DNA of 64,000 nt from Nocardioides sp. B-3 (lineage in GTDB: Bacteria; Actinomycetota; Actinomycetes; Propionibacteriales; Nocardioidaceae), in the NCBI RefSeq assembly GCF_024703895.1, contig NZ_CP087968.1, positions 2,480,001-2,544,000 of the forward strand. Direction: 5' to 3'. The position numbers were made by a program, and so were the translations under genes. The notes under the pieces are model-generated. The model was not told the origin of the DNA. It did no database searches and was given only the letters and a program-made list of their open reading frames with translations. Below are positions 41,646 through 51,779 of this stretch, one piece after another. The first letter of the stretch is position 1. Every line of letters begins with the position of its first letter.

Positions 41646-44121
41646 GCACGCAGTCGTCCAACCTCGACACGGTCACGCGGTCGCGACGCAGCCGCGTGCT
41701 GCCGGACCCGGCGACCCTCCTCGACCTGCTGTTCGTCCTGCTCCTCAGCGCGCTGGCACTGAGCGGTTTCGCGACGTCGTTCACCGGTGTCGGCTTCCTC
41801 GTGGTGGGCGTCATCGGCGTCGTCCTCGGCATCGTGGTGACGCACTCGACCCGCGCCCTCGGCTGGCCCCCCGGTGGCGCCCTTCTTGATCCCGGCCGTG
41901 CTGTTCTTCCTGCTGGGCGGGCCGCTGTGCCTGCGAGCTGTCGGCGACACCGCCTTCCTGCCGGGCGGCTCGACCCTCGGCACGCTGGTGGACCAGGCCA
42001 TCTTCGGCTGGAAGGACATGCTGACGACGCTCCCCCGGTGGACGGCGACGGCCCGTTGCTCGTCCTGCCGTGGCTGCTGGGCCTCGTGGCCGGTCTGGTC
42101 GGCACCGCCCTGAGCGGTGTCCGTCTCTCTCGCTCTCGGCTGAGCGCCCTGCTGCCGGTGCTGGGCCTGACCGGCATCCCGGTCGTGGTCATCCTCCTCG
42201 GCGTGCGCCACCCGCAGTCCGTCCCGGTGCAGGGCTCGGTCTTCGCTGCGGCCGCGCTCGGCTGGTTGGCGATCCGGGCGCGTCGGGCCTCGGCGACGGT
42301 CCACGGCGGCTCATCCGGGTGGGGCCGGGTCGCCCTCGGCGCCGGGCTGGTCGTGCTGGCATCGGCGCTGGCGCTACCGGCGAGCGCTCTGGTCACCGGT
42401 GACGACGACGAGGGCCGGACGGTCGCCCGGACCCGGGTCGAGCCACCGTTCGACATCGGGCGCTACCCGTCGCCGCTGGCGGGGTTCCTGCAAGTACATC
42501 GACACGGGGGCCAACGAGGAGCTCGCCAACGTCTACGACAAGGTCCTGTTCACCGTGAAGGGTGCCGACGGTCAGCGGATCCGGATCGCCGCGATGGACA
42601 TGTACGACGGGATGGTCTGGGGCGCCTCCAACGACGCCCTGCCCGGGACCGCCGACGACTCGTTCCAGCGGGTGTCCTCGACGATCGACAATCCGGTCGA
42701 GGGCGAGAAGGTCGAGGCAACGGTCACGATCGGCGAGGGCTACGACGGAGTGTGGTTGCCGACGATCGGAGCCCTGCAAGGGGTGGACTTCCGCCTCGGC
42801 GACCCGGAGGCCAAGGCTGAGTCCTTCCGCTACAACCTCGGCGACCTCCACCGCAGTGGTCCCGTCGGGTGTACGCCGAGGCGACACCTACACCTTCACG
42901 GCCGTGCAGCCGAGCGACGACGTGACCCCGGACATGCTGCCCTCGACCGCCCTGTCGGCAGCGCCTCCCGGCACCGGCTTCCTCAAGACGCCGGCCACGG
43001 ACTGGGCCGAGCAGGCCACGACCCCGATGGAGCGCGTGTGGGCGATAGCCGAGCACCTGCGGACCGAGGGGAAGTACTCCGACGGCGTCCGCAAGGCCGA
43101 GCAGGTCTACCACCCCGGCCACCACGTCCTGCGACTGTCCGACGAGTTCGTCAACGACGAGCAGATCGTCGGCAACGACGAGCAGTACGCCGCGGTGATG
43201 GCCCTGCTCGCCAACGAGGTGGGCGTCCCGGCCCGTGTCGTGCTGGGGGCCGTCATCCCCGAGGGTGGCGTGGTCAAGGGCGAGCAGGTGCAGGCGTGGG
43301 TCGAGCTGCGGGCGGCGGACGGTTCGTGGCGGACGTTGGCCACGGAGAAGTTCATGTCCAACGAGCCCCCGGCCGAGGAGCTGCCCGAGACCAACACCCC
43401 GATGAGCGGCACCGTCGTGCCGCCGCCCGCGCCGATCCCGCCGCCGTCGGACGCCGGCGACCAGAGCGATGCCGACCTGAAGGAGCGCAAGGCCACCGGG
43501 GACGACGAGGAGGATGACACGTCGCTCGGCGATCGCGTCCCCGCCCGGGTGGTCTTCGTCGGCAAGTACGTCGGGGGTCCGCTGATCCTCGTCGCCGTCA
43601 TCCCGGGGGCGATCGTGGGCGCGAAGGTGCTGCGGCGCCGCCGCCGGCGCACCGCGGCGAGCGTGTCCGCCCGCTTCGTCGGAGCCCGGCGCGAGCTCGT
43701 CGACCATGCTCGCGACCCGGGCCAGCCCGTGCCGCTCGGACCGACCATCACCCGGCGTGAGCAGTCCGGGTCCATCGGCTCGCAGTCGGCTCCGGCGCTG
43801 GCCCGTCGCGCCGACAGCTTTGTCTTCGGACCGACGGTGCCGCAGGCTGACGCGGCGGCGACGTACTGGGAGTCGGTCGAGTCCGAACGCCGAGCCATGT
43901 CGCACTCGGTGGGCCGGCGCCGGCGCTGGCTGGCGGCCGTCAGCCCGGCGTCCCTGCGCCGTGCGAAGGCGACCCCGTCGGAGGCGAGCAAGCCGATGTT
44001 CCAGCCGGGCGACGGGGCCGGGCAGTCCGCCTCGAAAACCCGCCGGTCACGACTGCCCGGCCCGCCCGGGCTGCCTCGACTGCGTCGGCGAACCCCGGGT
44101 GGCAAGCGACGTTCGTCCTGA
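41642..44121 (+). CDS. Membrane transglutaminase-like protein, catalytic residues missing
   Basis: About 825 residues. Several N-terminal helices (LLDLLFVLLLSALALSGFATSF, VGFLVVGVIGVVLGI and more) precede a periplasmic transglutaminase-like domain: MERVWAIAEHLR, then GNDEQYAAVMALLANEVGVPARVVLGAV. In active homologues the Cys stands in GDC(E/G)QF; here it is Asp. The His of HAWVE is Gln (VQAWVEL). So this is probably a non-enzymatic scaffold. A Pro-rich linker, another helix (LILVAVIPGAIVGAKVL) and a long basic cytoplasmic tail follow. Breaks at 41876, 42033, 42490 and 42859. GTG start overlaps the DUF58 stop. Confidence 0.8.
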
Positions 44122-44384
44122 TTGGTCTTTTGATCCTGTGACTGACTAAACTGGCGTGTCGGCCCAACGTGGGTTGTGCTTTGTGGTGCCTCGCGGCTGC
44201 CCGATCGCGCAAGATCCGCTCGCAACGAGCGGTTCGCAGCGTGCCCGGGAAGAGACACCACCAGTCACCGCACGAGGTCCACCATCAACCGATGGAGGTT
44301 CGCGGGCCACCCGTTCCATGCCCTTCCAATGAGGGGGAGCGGAGCAACAAACGGTAGAAGACCGAACAACAGATTGCGGAGGAC
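44122..44384 (+). promoter_or_regulatory. Upstream region of infA
   Basis: 263 bases without a gene. TAAACT at 44147-44152 could be a -10, with TTGGTC (44122) or TTGATC (44130) as poor -35 choices. It must hold the promoter for the infA-rplQ cluster, since the operon upstream is unrelated. A GGAGG ribosome binding site precedes infA. Confidence 0.4.
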
Positions 44385-44606
44385 ATGCCGAAGAAAGAAG
44401 GCGTGATCGAGATCGAGGGCACCGTCGTGGAGGCCCTGCCGAATGCCATGTTCCGGGTCGAGCTGACCAACGGACACAAGGTCCTCGCCCACATCAGCGG
44501 CAAGATGCGCCAGCACTACATCCGGATCCTCCCTGAGGACCGCGTGGTGGTGGAGCTGTCTCCCTACGACCTGACCCGAGGTCGGATCGTCTACCGATAC
44601 AAGTAG
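44385..44606 (+). CDS. infA: Translation initiation factor IF-1
   Basis: 73 residues, intact. OB-fold protein that occupies the A site during initiation. [41 protein letters not shown] and [17 protein letters not shown] cover the whole conserved family. First gene of the alpha cluster here. Confidence 0.98.
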   Translation: MPKKEGVIEIEGTVVEALPNAMFRVELTNGHKVLAHISGKMRQHYIRILPEDRVVVELSPYDLTRGRIVYRYK

Positions 44607-44635
44607 CAGCCACTCACGAGCTAGAAAGGGCTGAC

Positions 44636-44749
44636 ATGAAGGTCAACCCGAGCGTCAAGCCGATGTGCGACAAGTGCAAGGTCATCCGTCGTCACGGCCG
44701 CGTCATGGTCATCTGCGAGAACCCGCGTCACAAGCAGCGGCAGGGTTAA
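44636..44749 (+). CDS. rpmJ: 50S ribosomal protein L36
   Basis: 37 residues. [19 protein letters not shown], then [13 protein letters not shown]: the zinc-binding form, with Cys-Cys-Cys-His ligands. GAAAGGG precedes the ATG by five bases. Lies 29 bases after infA. Confidence 0.97.
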   Translation: MKVNPSVKPMCDKCKVIRRHGRVMVICENPRHKQRQG

Positions 44750-44753
44750 TCAC

Positions 44754-44790
44754 CGCTTGCCGCAAGCGGCAGCGCGGCTCGCGATGACAT
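44754..44790. repeat. Partial copy of the CTTGCCGCAAGCGGC repeat
   Basis: CCGCTTGCCGCAAGCGG is a perfect 7-bp stem with a three-base loop. The stretch CTTGCCGCAAGCGGC and the following GCG..GGCTCGCGA match the repeats at 30242-30365. It lies between rpmJ and rpsM and lacks a T tract. The rest of the gap to rpsM holds nothing I recognise. Confidence 0.6.
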
Positions 44791-44961
44791 TCAGCTCCGG
44801 CTCCGCCGGATCTGAACATCACCGCTCAACCACAACGTGATCGCTAGGCCGGGGACTCCCTGACCGAAACCACCTCCGGAGCACTGGCCGGAGCCCACCC
44901 GAGGCGGGATGGGACGCGACACGACCAGAAACCATTGCGAGAACAGACAAGGAAACGCCAC

Positions 44962-45335
44962 ATGGCACGCCTCGTTGGTGTGGACCTCCCCGCGCGACAA
45001 GCGCATCGAGATCGCACTCACCTACATCTACGGCATTGGCCGTACCCGCTCCCAGCAGCTGCTCGCCGCGACCGGGGTTGACCCGAACGCCCGCGTGCAC
45101 ACGCTCGGTGACGAGGAGCTGGTCAAGCTTCATGATGAGATCGAAGCCAACTTCAAGATCGAGGGTGACCTCCGCCGTGAGGTCCAGGGGGACATCCGCC
45201 GCAAGATCGAGATCGGCAGCTACCGGGGTCGCCGCCACCGCATGGGCCTCCCGGTCCGCGGCCAGCGCACCAAGACCAACGCGCACCCGCAAGGGTCCCA
45301 AGCGCACTGTCGCCGGCAAGAAGAAGGCCAAGTGA
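44962..45335 (+). CDS. rpsM: 30S ribosomal protein S13
   Basis: 30S head protein that bridges to the 50S and contacts P-site t[33 protein letters not shown] and [29 protein letters not shown] are standard. Breaks: about 44993 (an extra C in Leu-Pro-Arg) and about 45286 (CG lost in Ala-Arg-Thr). About 124 residues. Confidence 0.95.
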
Positions 45336-45405
45336 CCCGACGCGTCACGCGTTGATCACCGCCGTCTCACGAAGCTTCCAGACCAGAAACTCATAGGAGA
45401 AATCT

Positions 45406-45802
45406 ATGCCTCCCAAGAGCCGCGCCACCAAGGTGCGTCGCAAGGAGAAGAAGAACATTGCTCAGGGCGAAGCCCACATCAAGAGCACGTTCAACAACAC
45501 CATCGTCACCATCACCGACCCCACCGGCGCCGTGATCTCGTGGGCCTCCGCCGGCACCGTCGGCTTCAAGGGCTCGCGCAAGTCGACCCCGTTCTGCCGC
45601 CCAGATGGCTGCCGAGGCCGCTGGTCGTCGGGCCATGGACCACGGGATGAAGAAGATCGATGTCTTCGTCAAGGGTCCGGGTTCGGGTCGCGAGACCGCG
45701 ATCCGTTCGCTGGGTGCCATCGGCCTCGAGGTCGGCACCATCCAGGACGTCACCCCCACCCCCCACAACGGTTGCCGCCCGCCCAAGCGCCGGCGCGTCT
45801 GA
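45406..45802 (+). CDS. rpsK: 30S ribosomal protein S11
   Basis: Platform protein near the mRNA exit. [30 protein letters not shown] and [20 protein letters not shown] are diagnostic; it ends RPPKRRRV. One break near 45596 (TTCTGCC for TTCGCC, Pro-Phe-Ala-Ala). About 132 residues. Confidence 0.96.
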
Positions 45803-45828
45803 CCCGAGACTGAGAAAGAGAGACTGAC

Positions 45829-46438
45829 ATGGCCCGTTACACCGGACCCATGACCCGTAAGTCGCGCCGTCTCGGTGTCGACATCGTCGGCGGCGACTCG
45901 TCCTTCGAGAAGCGCCCCTACCCCCCGGCCAGCACGGTCGCGGCCGCATCAAGGAGAGCGAGTACCTCCTCCAGCTGCGTGAGAAGCAGAAGGCCCGTTT
46001 CACCTACGGCGTCATGGAGAAGCAGTTCCTTCGCTACTACAAGGAAGCCAACCGTCGCCGTGGCAAGACCGGCGAGAACCTGCTTCAGCTCCTCGAGTGC
46101 CGTCTCGACAACGTCGTCTACCGTGCCGGCTTCGCCCGCACCCGTCGCGCTGCTCGCCAGCTCGTCGTGCACGGTCACTTCCCCGGTCAACGGCCACAAG
46201 GTCGACATCCCCAGCTTCCGTGTCTCGGCCCACGACATCATCGACGTGCGCGAGAAGTCGCTGGAGATGACGCCGTTCATCGTGGCTCATGAGACCCACG
46301 CCGAGCGTCACGTCCCGGCCCTGGCTGCAGGCGCTGCCCGGTCGCATGCGCATCCTCGTGCACCAGGTCCCGGTGCGCGCGCAGATCGACACGCAGGTCA
46401 CTGAGCAGCTCATCGTCGAGTACTACTCCAAGAAGTAA
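45829..46438 (+). CDS. rpsD: 30S ribosomal protein S4, zinc-free form
   Basis: Primary 16S binder and fidelity protein. [22 protein letters not shown] lacks the N-terminal Cys cluster (C-minus form). S4 RNA-binding domain: [33 protein letters not shown]. Breaks: about 45922 (a lost C in Pro-Pro-Gly), 46186 (CCCCGG for CCTGG, Phe-Leu-Val-Asn) and 46319 (GCCCTGG for GCCTGG, Ala-Trp-Leu). About 203 residues. Confidence 0.96.
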
Positions 46439-46540
46439 TTCCCTGTCGGTGGCCGCTCGCCAGCGGGCGGCCTCCGACGCCTCCTTTTCACGTGAGATCG
46501 GGTCCATCAAATGGTGGTTGGATCCGGGAAGGAAAAATAA

Positions 46541-47557
46541 GTGCTTATCGCTCAGCGCCCGACCCTGTCCGAAGAGTCCGTGGACGAGTTCCGTTCGCGC
46601 TTCGTCATCGAGCCCCTCGAGCCCGGCTTCGGCTACACGCTCGGCAACTCGCTTCGCCGTACCCTCCTGTCCTCCATTCCGGGTGCCTCGGTCACGAGCA
46701 TCAAGGTGGACACCGTCCTCCACGAGTTCTCGACCATTGAGGGCGTCACCGAGGACGTCACCGAGATCATCCTCAACCTGAAGGGCCCGGTCGTCTCCTC
46801 CGAGCACGACGAGCCCGTCACGATGTACCTGCGCAAGTCCGGTGCCGGTGCCGTCACGGCCGCCGACATCGCGCCGCCCGCGGGCGTCGAGGTCCACAAC
46901 CCCGAGCTGCTCATCGCCACGCTGTCCGACAAGGGCAAGCTGGAGATGGAGCTTGTCGTCGAGCGTGGCCGCGGCTACGTCTCGGCCGTCCAGAACAAGG
47001 GTGCCGACAACGAGATCGGCCGCATGCCGGTCGACTCGATCTACAGCCCCGTGCTGAAGGTGACCTACAAGGTCGAGGCCACCCGTGTCGAGCAGCGCAC
47101 CGACTTCGACAAGCTCGTCATCGACGTCGAGACCAAGCAGTCGATCCGTCCCCGCGACGCGATCGCCTCGGCCGGCAAGACCCCGGTCGAGCTGTTCGGT
47201 CTGGCTCGTGAGCTCAACGTCGAGGCCGAGGGCATCGACATCGGCCCGTCGCCCGTCGACGAGCAGCTGGCCGCCGACCTCGCCCTCCCGGTCGAGGACC
47301 TGCAGCTGACGGTCCGTTCCTACAACTGCCTCAAGCGCGAGGGCATCCACACCGTGGGTGAGCTCATCAGCCGCTCGGAGCAGGACCTGCTCGACATCCG
47401 CAACTTCGGTGCGAAGTCGATCGACGAGGTCAAGGCCAAGCTGGTCGAGATGGGCCTGTCCCTCAAGGACAGCGCGCCCGGCTTCGACCCGCACGCTGCG
47501 CTCGCGGCGTACGGCGATGACGACGACGACGCCTTCGTCGAGGACGAGCAGTACTAG
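46541..47557 (+). CDS. rpoA: DNA-directed RNA polymerase subunit alpha
   Basis: 338 residues, intact. N-terminal dimerisation domain ([27 protein letters not shown]: [19 protein letters not shown]) and C-terminal UP-element/activator domain ([20 protein letters not shown]). Ends in an acidic tail. GTG start with GGGAAGGAAAA upstream. Confidence 0.98.
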   Translation: MLIAQRPTLSEESVDEFRSRFVIEPLEPGFGYTLGNSLRRTLLSSIPGASVTSIKVDTVLHEFSTIEGVTEDVTEIILNLKGPVVSSEHDEPVTMYLRKSGAGAVTAADIAPPAGVEVHNPELLIATLSDKGKLEMELVVERGRGYVSAVQNKGADNEIGRMPVDSIYSPVLKVTYKVEATRVEQRTDFDKLVIDVETKQSIRPRDAIASAGKTPVELFGLARELNVEAEGIDIGPSPVDEQLAADLALPVEDLQLTVRSYNCLKREGIHTVGELISRSEQDLLDIRNFGAKSIDEVKAKLVEMGLSLKDSAPGFDPHAALAAYGDDDDDAFVEDEQY

Positions 47558-47565
47558 ATCGCACT

Positions 47566-47606
47566 GCTGGCGTGCGCCTCGCGTTTGCGAGGCACACGCC
47601 ATCAGC
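47566..47606 (+). terminator. Hairpin between rpoA and rplQ
   Basis: GCTGGCGTG.GCCTCGC pairs with GCGAGGC.CACGCCA.CAGC around a GTTT loop, about 17 bp with small bulges. It starts eight bases after the rpoA stop and has no T tract. Probably a partial attenuator or RNA-processing site that sets rplQ below rpoA. Confidence 0.6.
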
Positions 47607-47673
47607 ACGATTGCCCACATTCAGCAGCATCTACTCGAGTACCTAGTACGGCCCGAGAGAATCGAGAGAAATC

Positions 47674-48343
47674 ATGCCCAAGCCCAAGAAGGGCAAGCGC
47701 CTCGGCGGTAGCCCGGCGCACCAGCGCCTCATCCTCGCCAACCGGGTCACGGCGCTCTTCGAGCACGGTCGCATCACCACGACCGAGGCGAAGGCGCGCA
47801 TGCTGCGCCCGTTCGCGGAGAAGCTGATCACCAAGGCCAAGCGCGGCGACCTGCACAACCGTCGTGAGGTCCTCAAGACCATCCGCGACAAGGGTGTCGT
47901 GCACGTTCTCTTCACCGAGATCGCGCCGACCTTCGCCGAGCGTCCCGGTGGCTACACCCGGATCACCAAGATCGGTCCGCGCAAGGGCGACAACGCCCCG
48001 ATGGCGGTCATCGAGCTGGTGACCGAGGCGTACGCCCCGAAGGCCGCCTCGTCGAAGAAGACCGCTGCCGCGGCCGCTCCAGTCGTCGAGGAGACCGTGG
48101 TCGAGGACACCGAGATCAAGGGTCTGGCTGACGTGGACGGCTCCGACGAGCTGCCCGCCGGTGCGCACGCCCCGCTCGAGGACGCCGACGAGGCGCCCGA
48201 GGGCTTCCCCGATCAAGGGCAACAAGGACTCGATGAAGTTCCACGAGCCGGACGGTCAGTGGTTCGCCGCGACCGTGGCCGAGCTGTGGTTCGACACCGC
48301 CGAGTCCGCCGAAGCCGCCGGCTTCACCCGCGCCGGCGCGTGA
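47674..48343 (+). CDS. rplQ: 50S ribosomal protein L17 with C-terminal sunset-like domain
   Basis: L17 lies at the tunnel exit. [25 protein letters not shown] and [27 protein letters not shown] are standard. A normal L17 ends near residue 125. Here an Ala/Glu linker and a domain of about 40 residues are added, reading [38 protein letters not shown]. It is the same module as on L4 and in ArfC. One break near 48211 (an extra C in Phe-Pro-Ile-Lys). About 223 residues. Confidence 0.95.
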
Positions 48344-48363
48344 ACCGCTAGCATCGCCTGCGC

Positions 48364-48409
48364 GACAGGCCCGCCATCCCCGGGAGGAGTGGCGGGCCTG
48401 TCGTCATTT
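48364..48409 (+). terminator. Terminator after rplQ
   Basis: GACAGGCCCGCCA (48364-48376) pairs perfectly with TGGCGGGCCTGTC (48390-48402), followed by GTCATTT. It ends the ribosomal cluster and may also serve the convergent panE gene. Confidence 0.9.
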
Positions 48410-49371
48410 CGGCGCGAGCTCGTCGAGAACCGTCCGTGCATCGAGGCTGCGCGGCGTGCCGTCGTTCGCAGTGAGGTCGCGCGTCGCCGCCACGATGGCC
48501 GCGTTGACGGGGGTGCGGATGTCGTGGAGGCGACCCAGCAGGACGATCTCGCCATGGAGGTAGTCGACCTCGCTGTCGCCGGTCCCTCGCTGCAGGCTCT
48601 GCCGTGTGGACCCGCCCCCGGGCGGGGAGGTCGTCTCGCCGACGCAGGATCGAGCCTCGCCGCAGCGTGTCGTCGGCTGCCGGGACGACTGAGAGGCCGC
48701 TCGCCTCAAGCACCTGCACGCCCTCGTCGACCGCGCGCTGCGCCAGCTCCTCGGCCGCGTCGCCCTTCCGGAAGGACGCGTCCACCCCGTTGCCCGGGTT
48801 GAGCAGCAGCTTGCGTCGCTTCCACGCCATGATGTCGGACCGTTCCTCGGACTCGAATCCCGCTGCACCCGGGTCCGTCGAGACCGCTCGGGTCACGTCG
48901 TCGGTGCCGCCGGGGATGCGGCCCACATCGAGGATGCCCGGGGTTGGTGCGCACTTGGCAATGACCTCACCCGGCTGCAGGTGCGTTGCCGGCAGCATCA
49001 CGCACATGCCGTAGACGCGCGGAACTGCCGCAGTGCGGCGATCTCGGAGGCGATGCCGTTGGTCGCGCACACGATGGGGGTGTCCGGTGGCGCGTGCGCA
49101 CGCAGGTCGGCCAGCGCCGTCGCCGCCCGGGTGCGACTTCACGGCCAGCACCACCACGGTGTCGGGAGTCCACTCGAGCTCGGCGGCACTGTCGGTGGCG
49201 GGTGCGACGATCCGGTGCATGCCAGTGGCCGTGTCCAATCGGAGCCCGCCCTCGCGGATCGCCGCGAGGTGCTCGCCGCGTGCCACGAGCGACACCGTCA
49301 GGCCGGCCGGGGGACAGGTGCCCGCCGATGACTCCGCCGACCGCCCCGGCGCCGTACACGACGAATCTCAC
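48404..49371 (-). CDS. panE: 2-dehydropantoate 2-reductase-family protein
   Basis: NADPH-dependent ketopantoate reductase, pantothenate pathway (ApbA/PanE family). MRFVVYGAGAVGGVIGGHLS is the Rossmann motif GxGxxG; LAVKSHQ, then MAWKRRKLLLNPGNGV with the catalytic Lys region; EVDYLHGEIVLLGR near the C-terminus is the typical substrate-binding Glu segment. Breaks: 49310 (CCCCGG for CCTGG), 49130 (CCCGGG for CCAGG), about 49018 and about 48620. About 320 residues. Overlaps gntR by four bases. Several paralogues of this family exist, so PanE activity itself is an inference. Confidence 0.8.
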
Positions 49372-49721
49372 CGGTTCCAGCCGCTCTCGACGAGCCGGAC
49401 CGCCTCCGCCCGGGTCAGCCCCGGGCGACGGCAGGCCCGGACGTACGCCGCCGCCACATCGCCGACTTCGACGCCCGTGCTCGTCGATCTCACGAAGGTG
49501 CCGCGTCGCCCCTCGGTGACGACCGGGCCGTCCGTCTCGAGCTCCTTGTAGACCCGAGCGACCGTGTTCACTGCGAGGCCGAGGTCACCGGCGAGGGCCC
49601 GGACCGTCGGCAGCCGGGTGCCGCTGGGCAGGACTCCCGACTCGATCCGGGCAGCGATCTGGGCGCGAGCCTGCTCGAACGGCGGCGTCTCGGCGTCGTG
49701 GTGGATCGGATCCAGCTGCAT
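49368..49721 (-). CDS. GntR/YtrA-type transcriptional regulator
   Basis: 117 residues, intact. A lone winged-helix domain with a short tail: PPFEQARAQIAARIESGVLPSGTRLPTVRALAGDLGLAVNTVARVYKELE is the GntR DNA-binding domain in the compact YtrA style. Co-transcribed with panE (ATGA overlap). The ATG has TAGGGT six bases upstream, so the transcript is probably leaderless. Targets unknown; autoregulation is usual in the family. Confidence 0.88.
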   Translation of the reverse strand: MQLDPIHHDAETPPFEQARAQIAARIESGVLPSGTRLPTVRALAGDLGLAVNTVARVYKELETDGPVVTEGRRGTFVRSTSTGVEVGDVAAAYVRACRRPGLTRAEAVRLVESGWNR

Positions 49722-49733
49722 GCCTCGACCCTA
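49722..49733 (-). promoter_or_regulatory. -10 element for leaderless gntR
   Basis: On the minus strand TAGGGT (49733-49728) stands six bases before the ATG at 49721, and no Shine-Dalgarno is present. Confidence 0.45.
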
Positions 49734-49774
49734 CGGCGGGCCAACGCGCGCGAGGAGTGGTAGACCAAGCTGTC

Positions 49775-50695
49775 ATGGAACACGTGGCGCTGGTCGTGGG
49801 CGAGTCGCTGGTGGATGTGGTGCGTGGTCGCGACGGTTCCGTCCGCGACCACCCCGGTGGCAGTGCTGCAGAATACAGCGGTCGCCCTCGCCCGGCTCGG
49901 GCGGCCCGTGCGCTTCGTGACGGCCTATGCCGATGACGAGCACGGCCGGTTGCTGGCGGCCCATCTGGGTGACAACGCCGTGACACCCGGCAGCGACCCC
50001 TTCGTGCTCGAACGCACGGCCACGGCGACCGCGACGCTGGCCGAGTCGGGCGCGGCGACCTACGAGTTCGACATCGACTGGCGGTTCAACCTGCCTGACC
50101 TTCCCGATGACGTGGTCCCGGTGGTGGTGGTCTTCGGCTCGATCGCCGCCGCGATCGAGCCGGGTGCTCCGCTCGTCGCCGCCCCCGGTCGAGCGGGCAC
50201 CGGGCGTCGGCGCTGACGGTGTTCGACCTCAACGCCCGGCCGGCCATCACCGGGACGGGAGCCGAGGTGGTCGCGCGCGCCGAGGCGATGGGTGCGCTGG
50301 CCGACGTGGTCAAGGCCAGCGACGAGGATCTCGACGAGCTCTGGCCCACCCGGGACCACGCCGACGTGGCGGCCGACTTCCCGGGTCGCGGCGCCGGTGC
50401 CTTCATCCTGACCCGGGGCGAGGACGGTCTGCGCTGGTTCACGCCCAAGGACGAGGGCGAGGTGCCCGCGGTGACCGCCGTCGTGGCCGACACCATCGGA
50501 GCCGGGGACACCGTGACGGCTGCGATCGTCGACGCGCTCTGGGGCCCGGGTGTGGTCGGGCCGGCGTCTCGGGAGGGCCTGCGGTCGCTGCATGCACAGG
50601 ACTGGACCGCGGTGCTCGAGCACGCCGGCCGGGCCGCCGCGATCACGGTCAGCCGCCCGGGCGGCGACCCGCCGTGGCGGCACGAGCTCGCGTGA
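49775..50695 (+). CDS. PfkB-family carbohydrate kinase
   Basis: Ribokinase-fold sugar kinase of about 305 residues. VVGESLVDVV and HPGGSAANTAVALARLGRPVRFVT open the fold. TIGAGDTVTAAIVDALW near the C-terminus holds the anion hole GAGD with the catalytic Asp. Substrate not deducible; fructose and ribose kinases look alike at this level. Breaks near 49867 (an extra G in Ala-Ala-Asn), 50183 (CCCCGG for CCTGG) and 50205. Ends one base before the convergent DinB-like gene. Confidence 0.8.
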
Positions 50696-50696
50696 C

Positions 50697-51263
50697 TCAG
50701 GCCGGCGGCGTCCAGCTCGGATCGCGGCCGATGAAGCCCATCAGTCGATCGACGACGGGGGCATCGTCTGCGACCGGCACGGCTTCGCCGTACTGACCGG
50801 AGGAGCGGAGGAGCTCCTCGATCGGCCGCATGCCTTCGAGCATCGTGGCCGCGAAGTCCTCGTCGAGCCCCGGCTCCTGCCCGGTGGCCCGGGCGAGGTC
50901 CCGAGAATGCATGAAGACGTCGGCGGTGTAGAAACGGTCGACGGCGTCGGCGAGACGGTGGCTGCCGGCGCGGGGATGGGTGAAGGGTTCGTCCCCGCGC
51001 TGGTCGAGCAGCTCCTGTACGGCGTCCGCCCGGTGCTGCCGGGGCGGCGACCGGGTCGTCGGCGACGGCCGGCCCGGGCGCAACCACCACGCCGCCGGCG
51101 GACAGGAAGCCCGGGAACCATTCGACGAGGTGACCCACCACGTCGCGCGCGGTCCAGCCCGCCACCGGCGCGGGCACCTCCCAGTCACGGGCGCCCGCGA
51201 CCGGGCGCCCGAAGGCCCCGGCCACCGCCAAAGCCGGGCGGCCGGGGACTCGGGAAGGGCCAT
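50697..51263 (-). CDS. Maleylpyruvate isomerase / DinB-like metal-binding protein
   Basis: About 188 residues of the TIGR03086-like group. VPAPVAGWTARDVVGHLVEWFPG carries the first metal His. AVDRFYTADVFMHSRDLARATGQ carries the later His and Asp (HSRDLARA), a well-known pattern in mycothiol-dependent DinB-fold proteins. Enzymatic activity is unproven. Breaks at 51044 (CCCCGG for CCTGG, Ala-Trp-Gln) and about 51232. Its start overlaps the AHSA1 stop by one base, third in an ArsR-AHSA1-DinB operon. Confidence 0.78.
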   Translation of the reverse strand: MALPESPAARLWRWPGPSGARSRAPVTGRCPRRWRAGPRATWWVTSSNGSRASCPPAAWWLRPGRPSPTTRSPPRQHRADAVQELLDQRGDEPFTHPRAGSHRLADAVDRFYTADVFMHSRDLARATGQEPGLDEDFAATMLEGMRPIEELLRSSGQYGEAVPVADDAPVVDRLMGFIGRDPSWTPPA

Positions 51264-51779
51264 CAGATGGCGCCGTCCGCGAGGAGCTTGTCGATGGCGG
51301 CGTAGCCCCTCGCTCACTCCGGTCTCCATGCCGCTTCGCAGCCGGGCATCGCGGTCCTCGAACGAGTCACACAGGCTGACCGCGTGCAGACGGGTCCGGC
51401 CGTCACCGAGGTCCTCGAAGGTCAACGTCTCGAGGGAGACACCGTCCGGCATGCCGTCCCGGGTGAAGGTCTGCACGATGCGGTCCTCGCGGACGGTGTG
51501 GAAGCAGCCGTGGAAGGACGTCTCGAAGTCTTCGCGCCCGTCACTGCCGCGTGCGGTGTAGCTCCAGCTGCCGCCGTCCCGGGCGTCCCAGTGCGTGATG
51601 TCGGCGCCGACGCTCGCAGGTCCGATCCACTGGGCGTAGACGTCGCGGTCGGTGTGCGCCCGGAACAGCTGGGCGGGGGTGGCGGCGAAGTCGCGCCAGA
51701 TGTGGATGGCCGGGACCTTCTCGTCGGCCTCGATCGCGGCCTCGGTGTAGCGCGTGTCGGCGTTCTGCATGGTCGTCAT
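51263..51779 (-). CDS. AHSA1/START-like (SRPBCC) protein
   Basis: About 171 residues. IHIWRDFAATPAQLFRAHTDRDVYAQWIGP and RLHAVSLCDSFEDRDARLRSGMETGV are typical of AHSA1-type SRPBCC proteins, which bind hydrophobic ligands in a helix-grip fold. They are very often co-encoded with a small ArsR repressor, as here. One break near 51308 (an extra C in Gly-Tyr-Ala-Ala). The ATG overlaps the ArsR stop. Confidence 0.85.
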
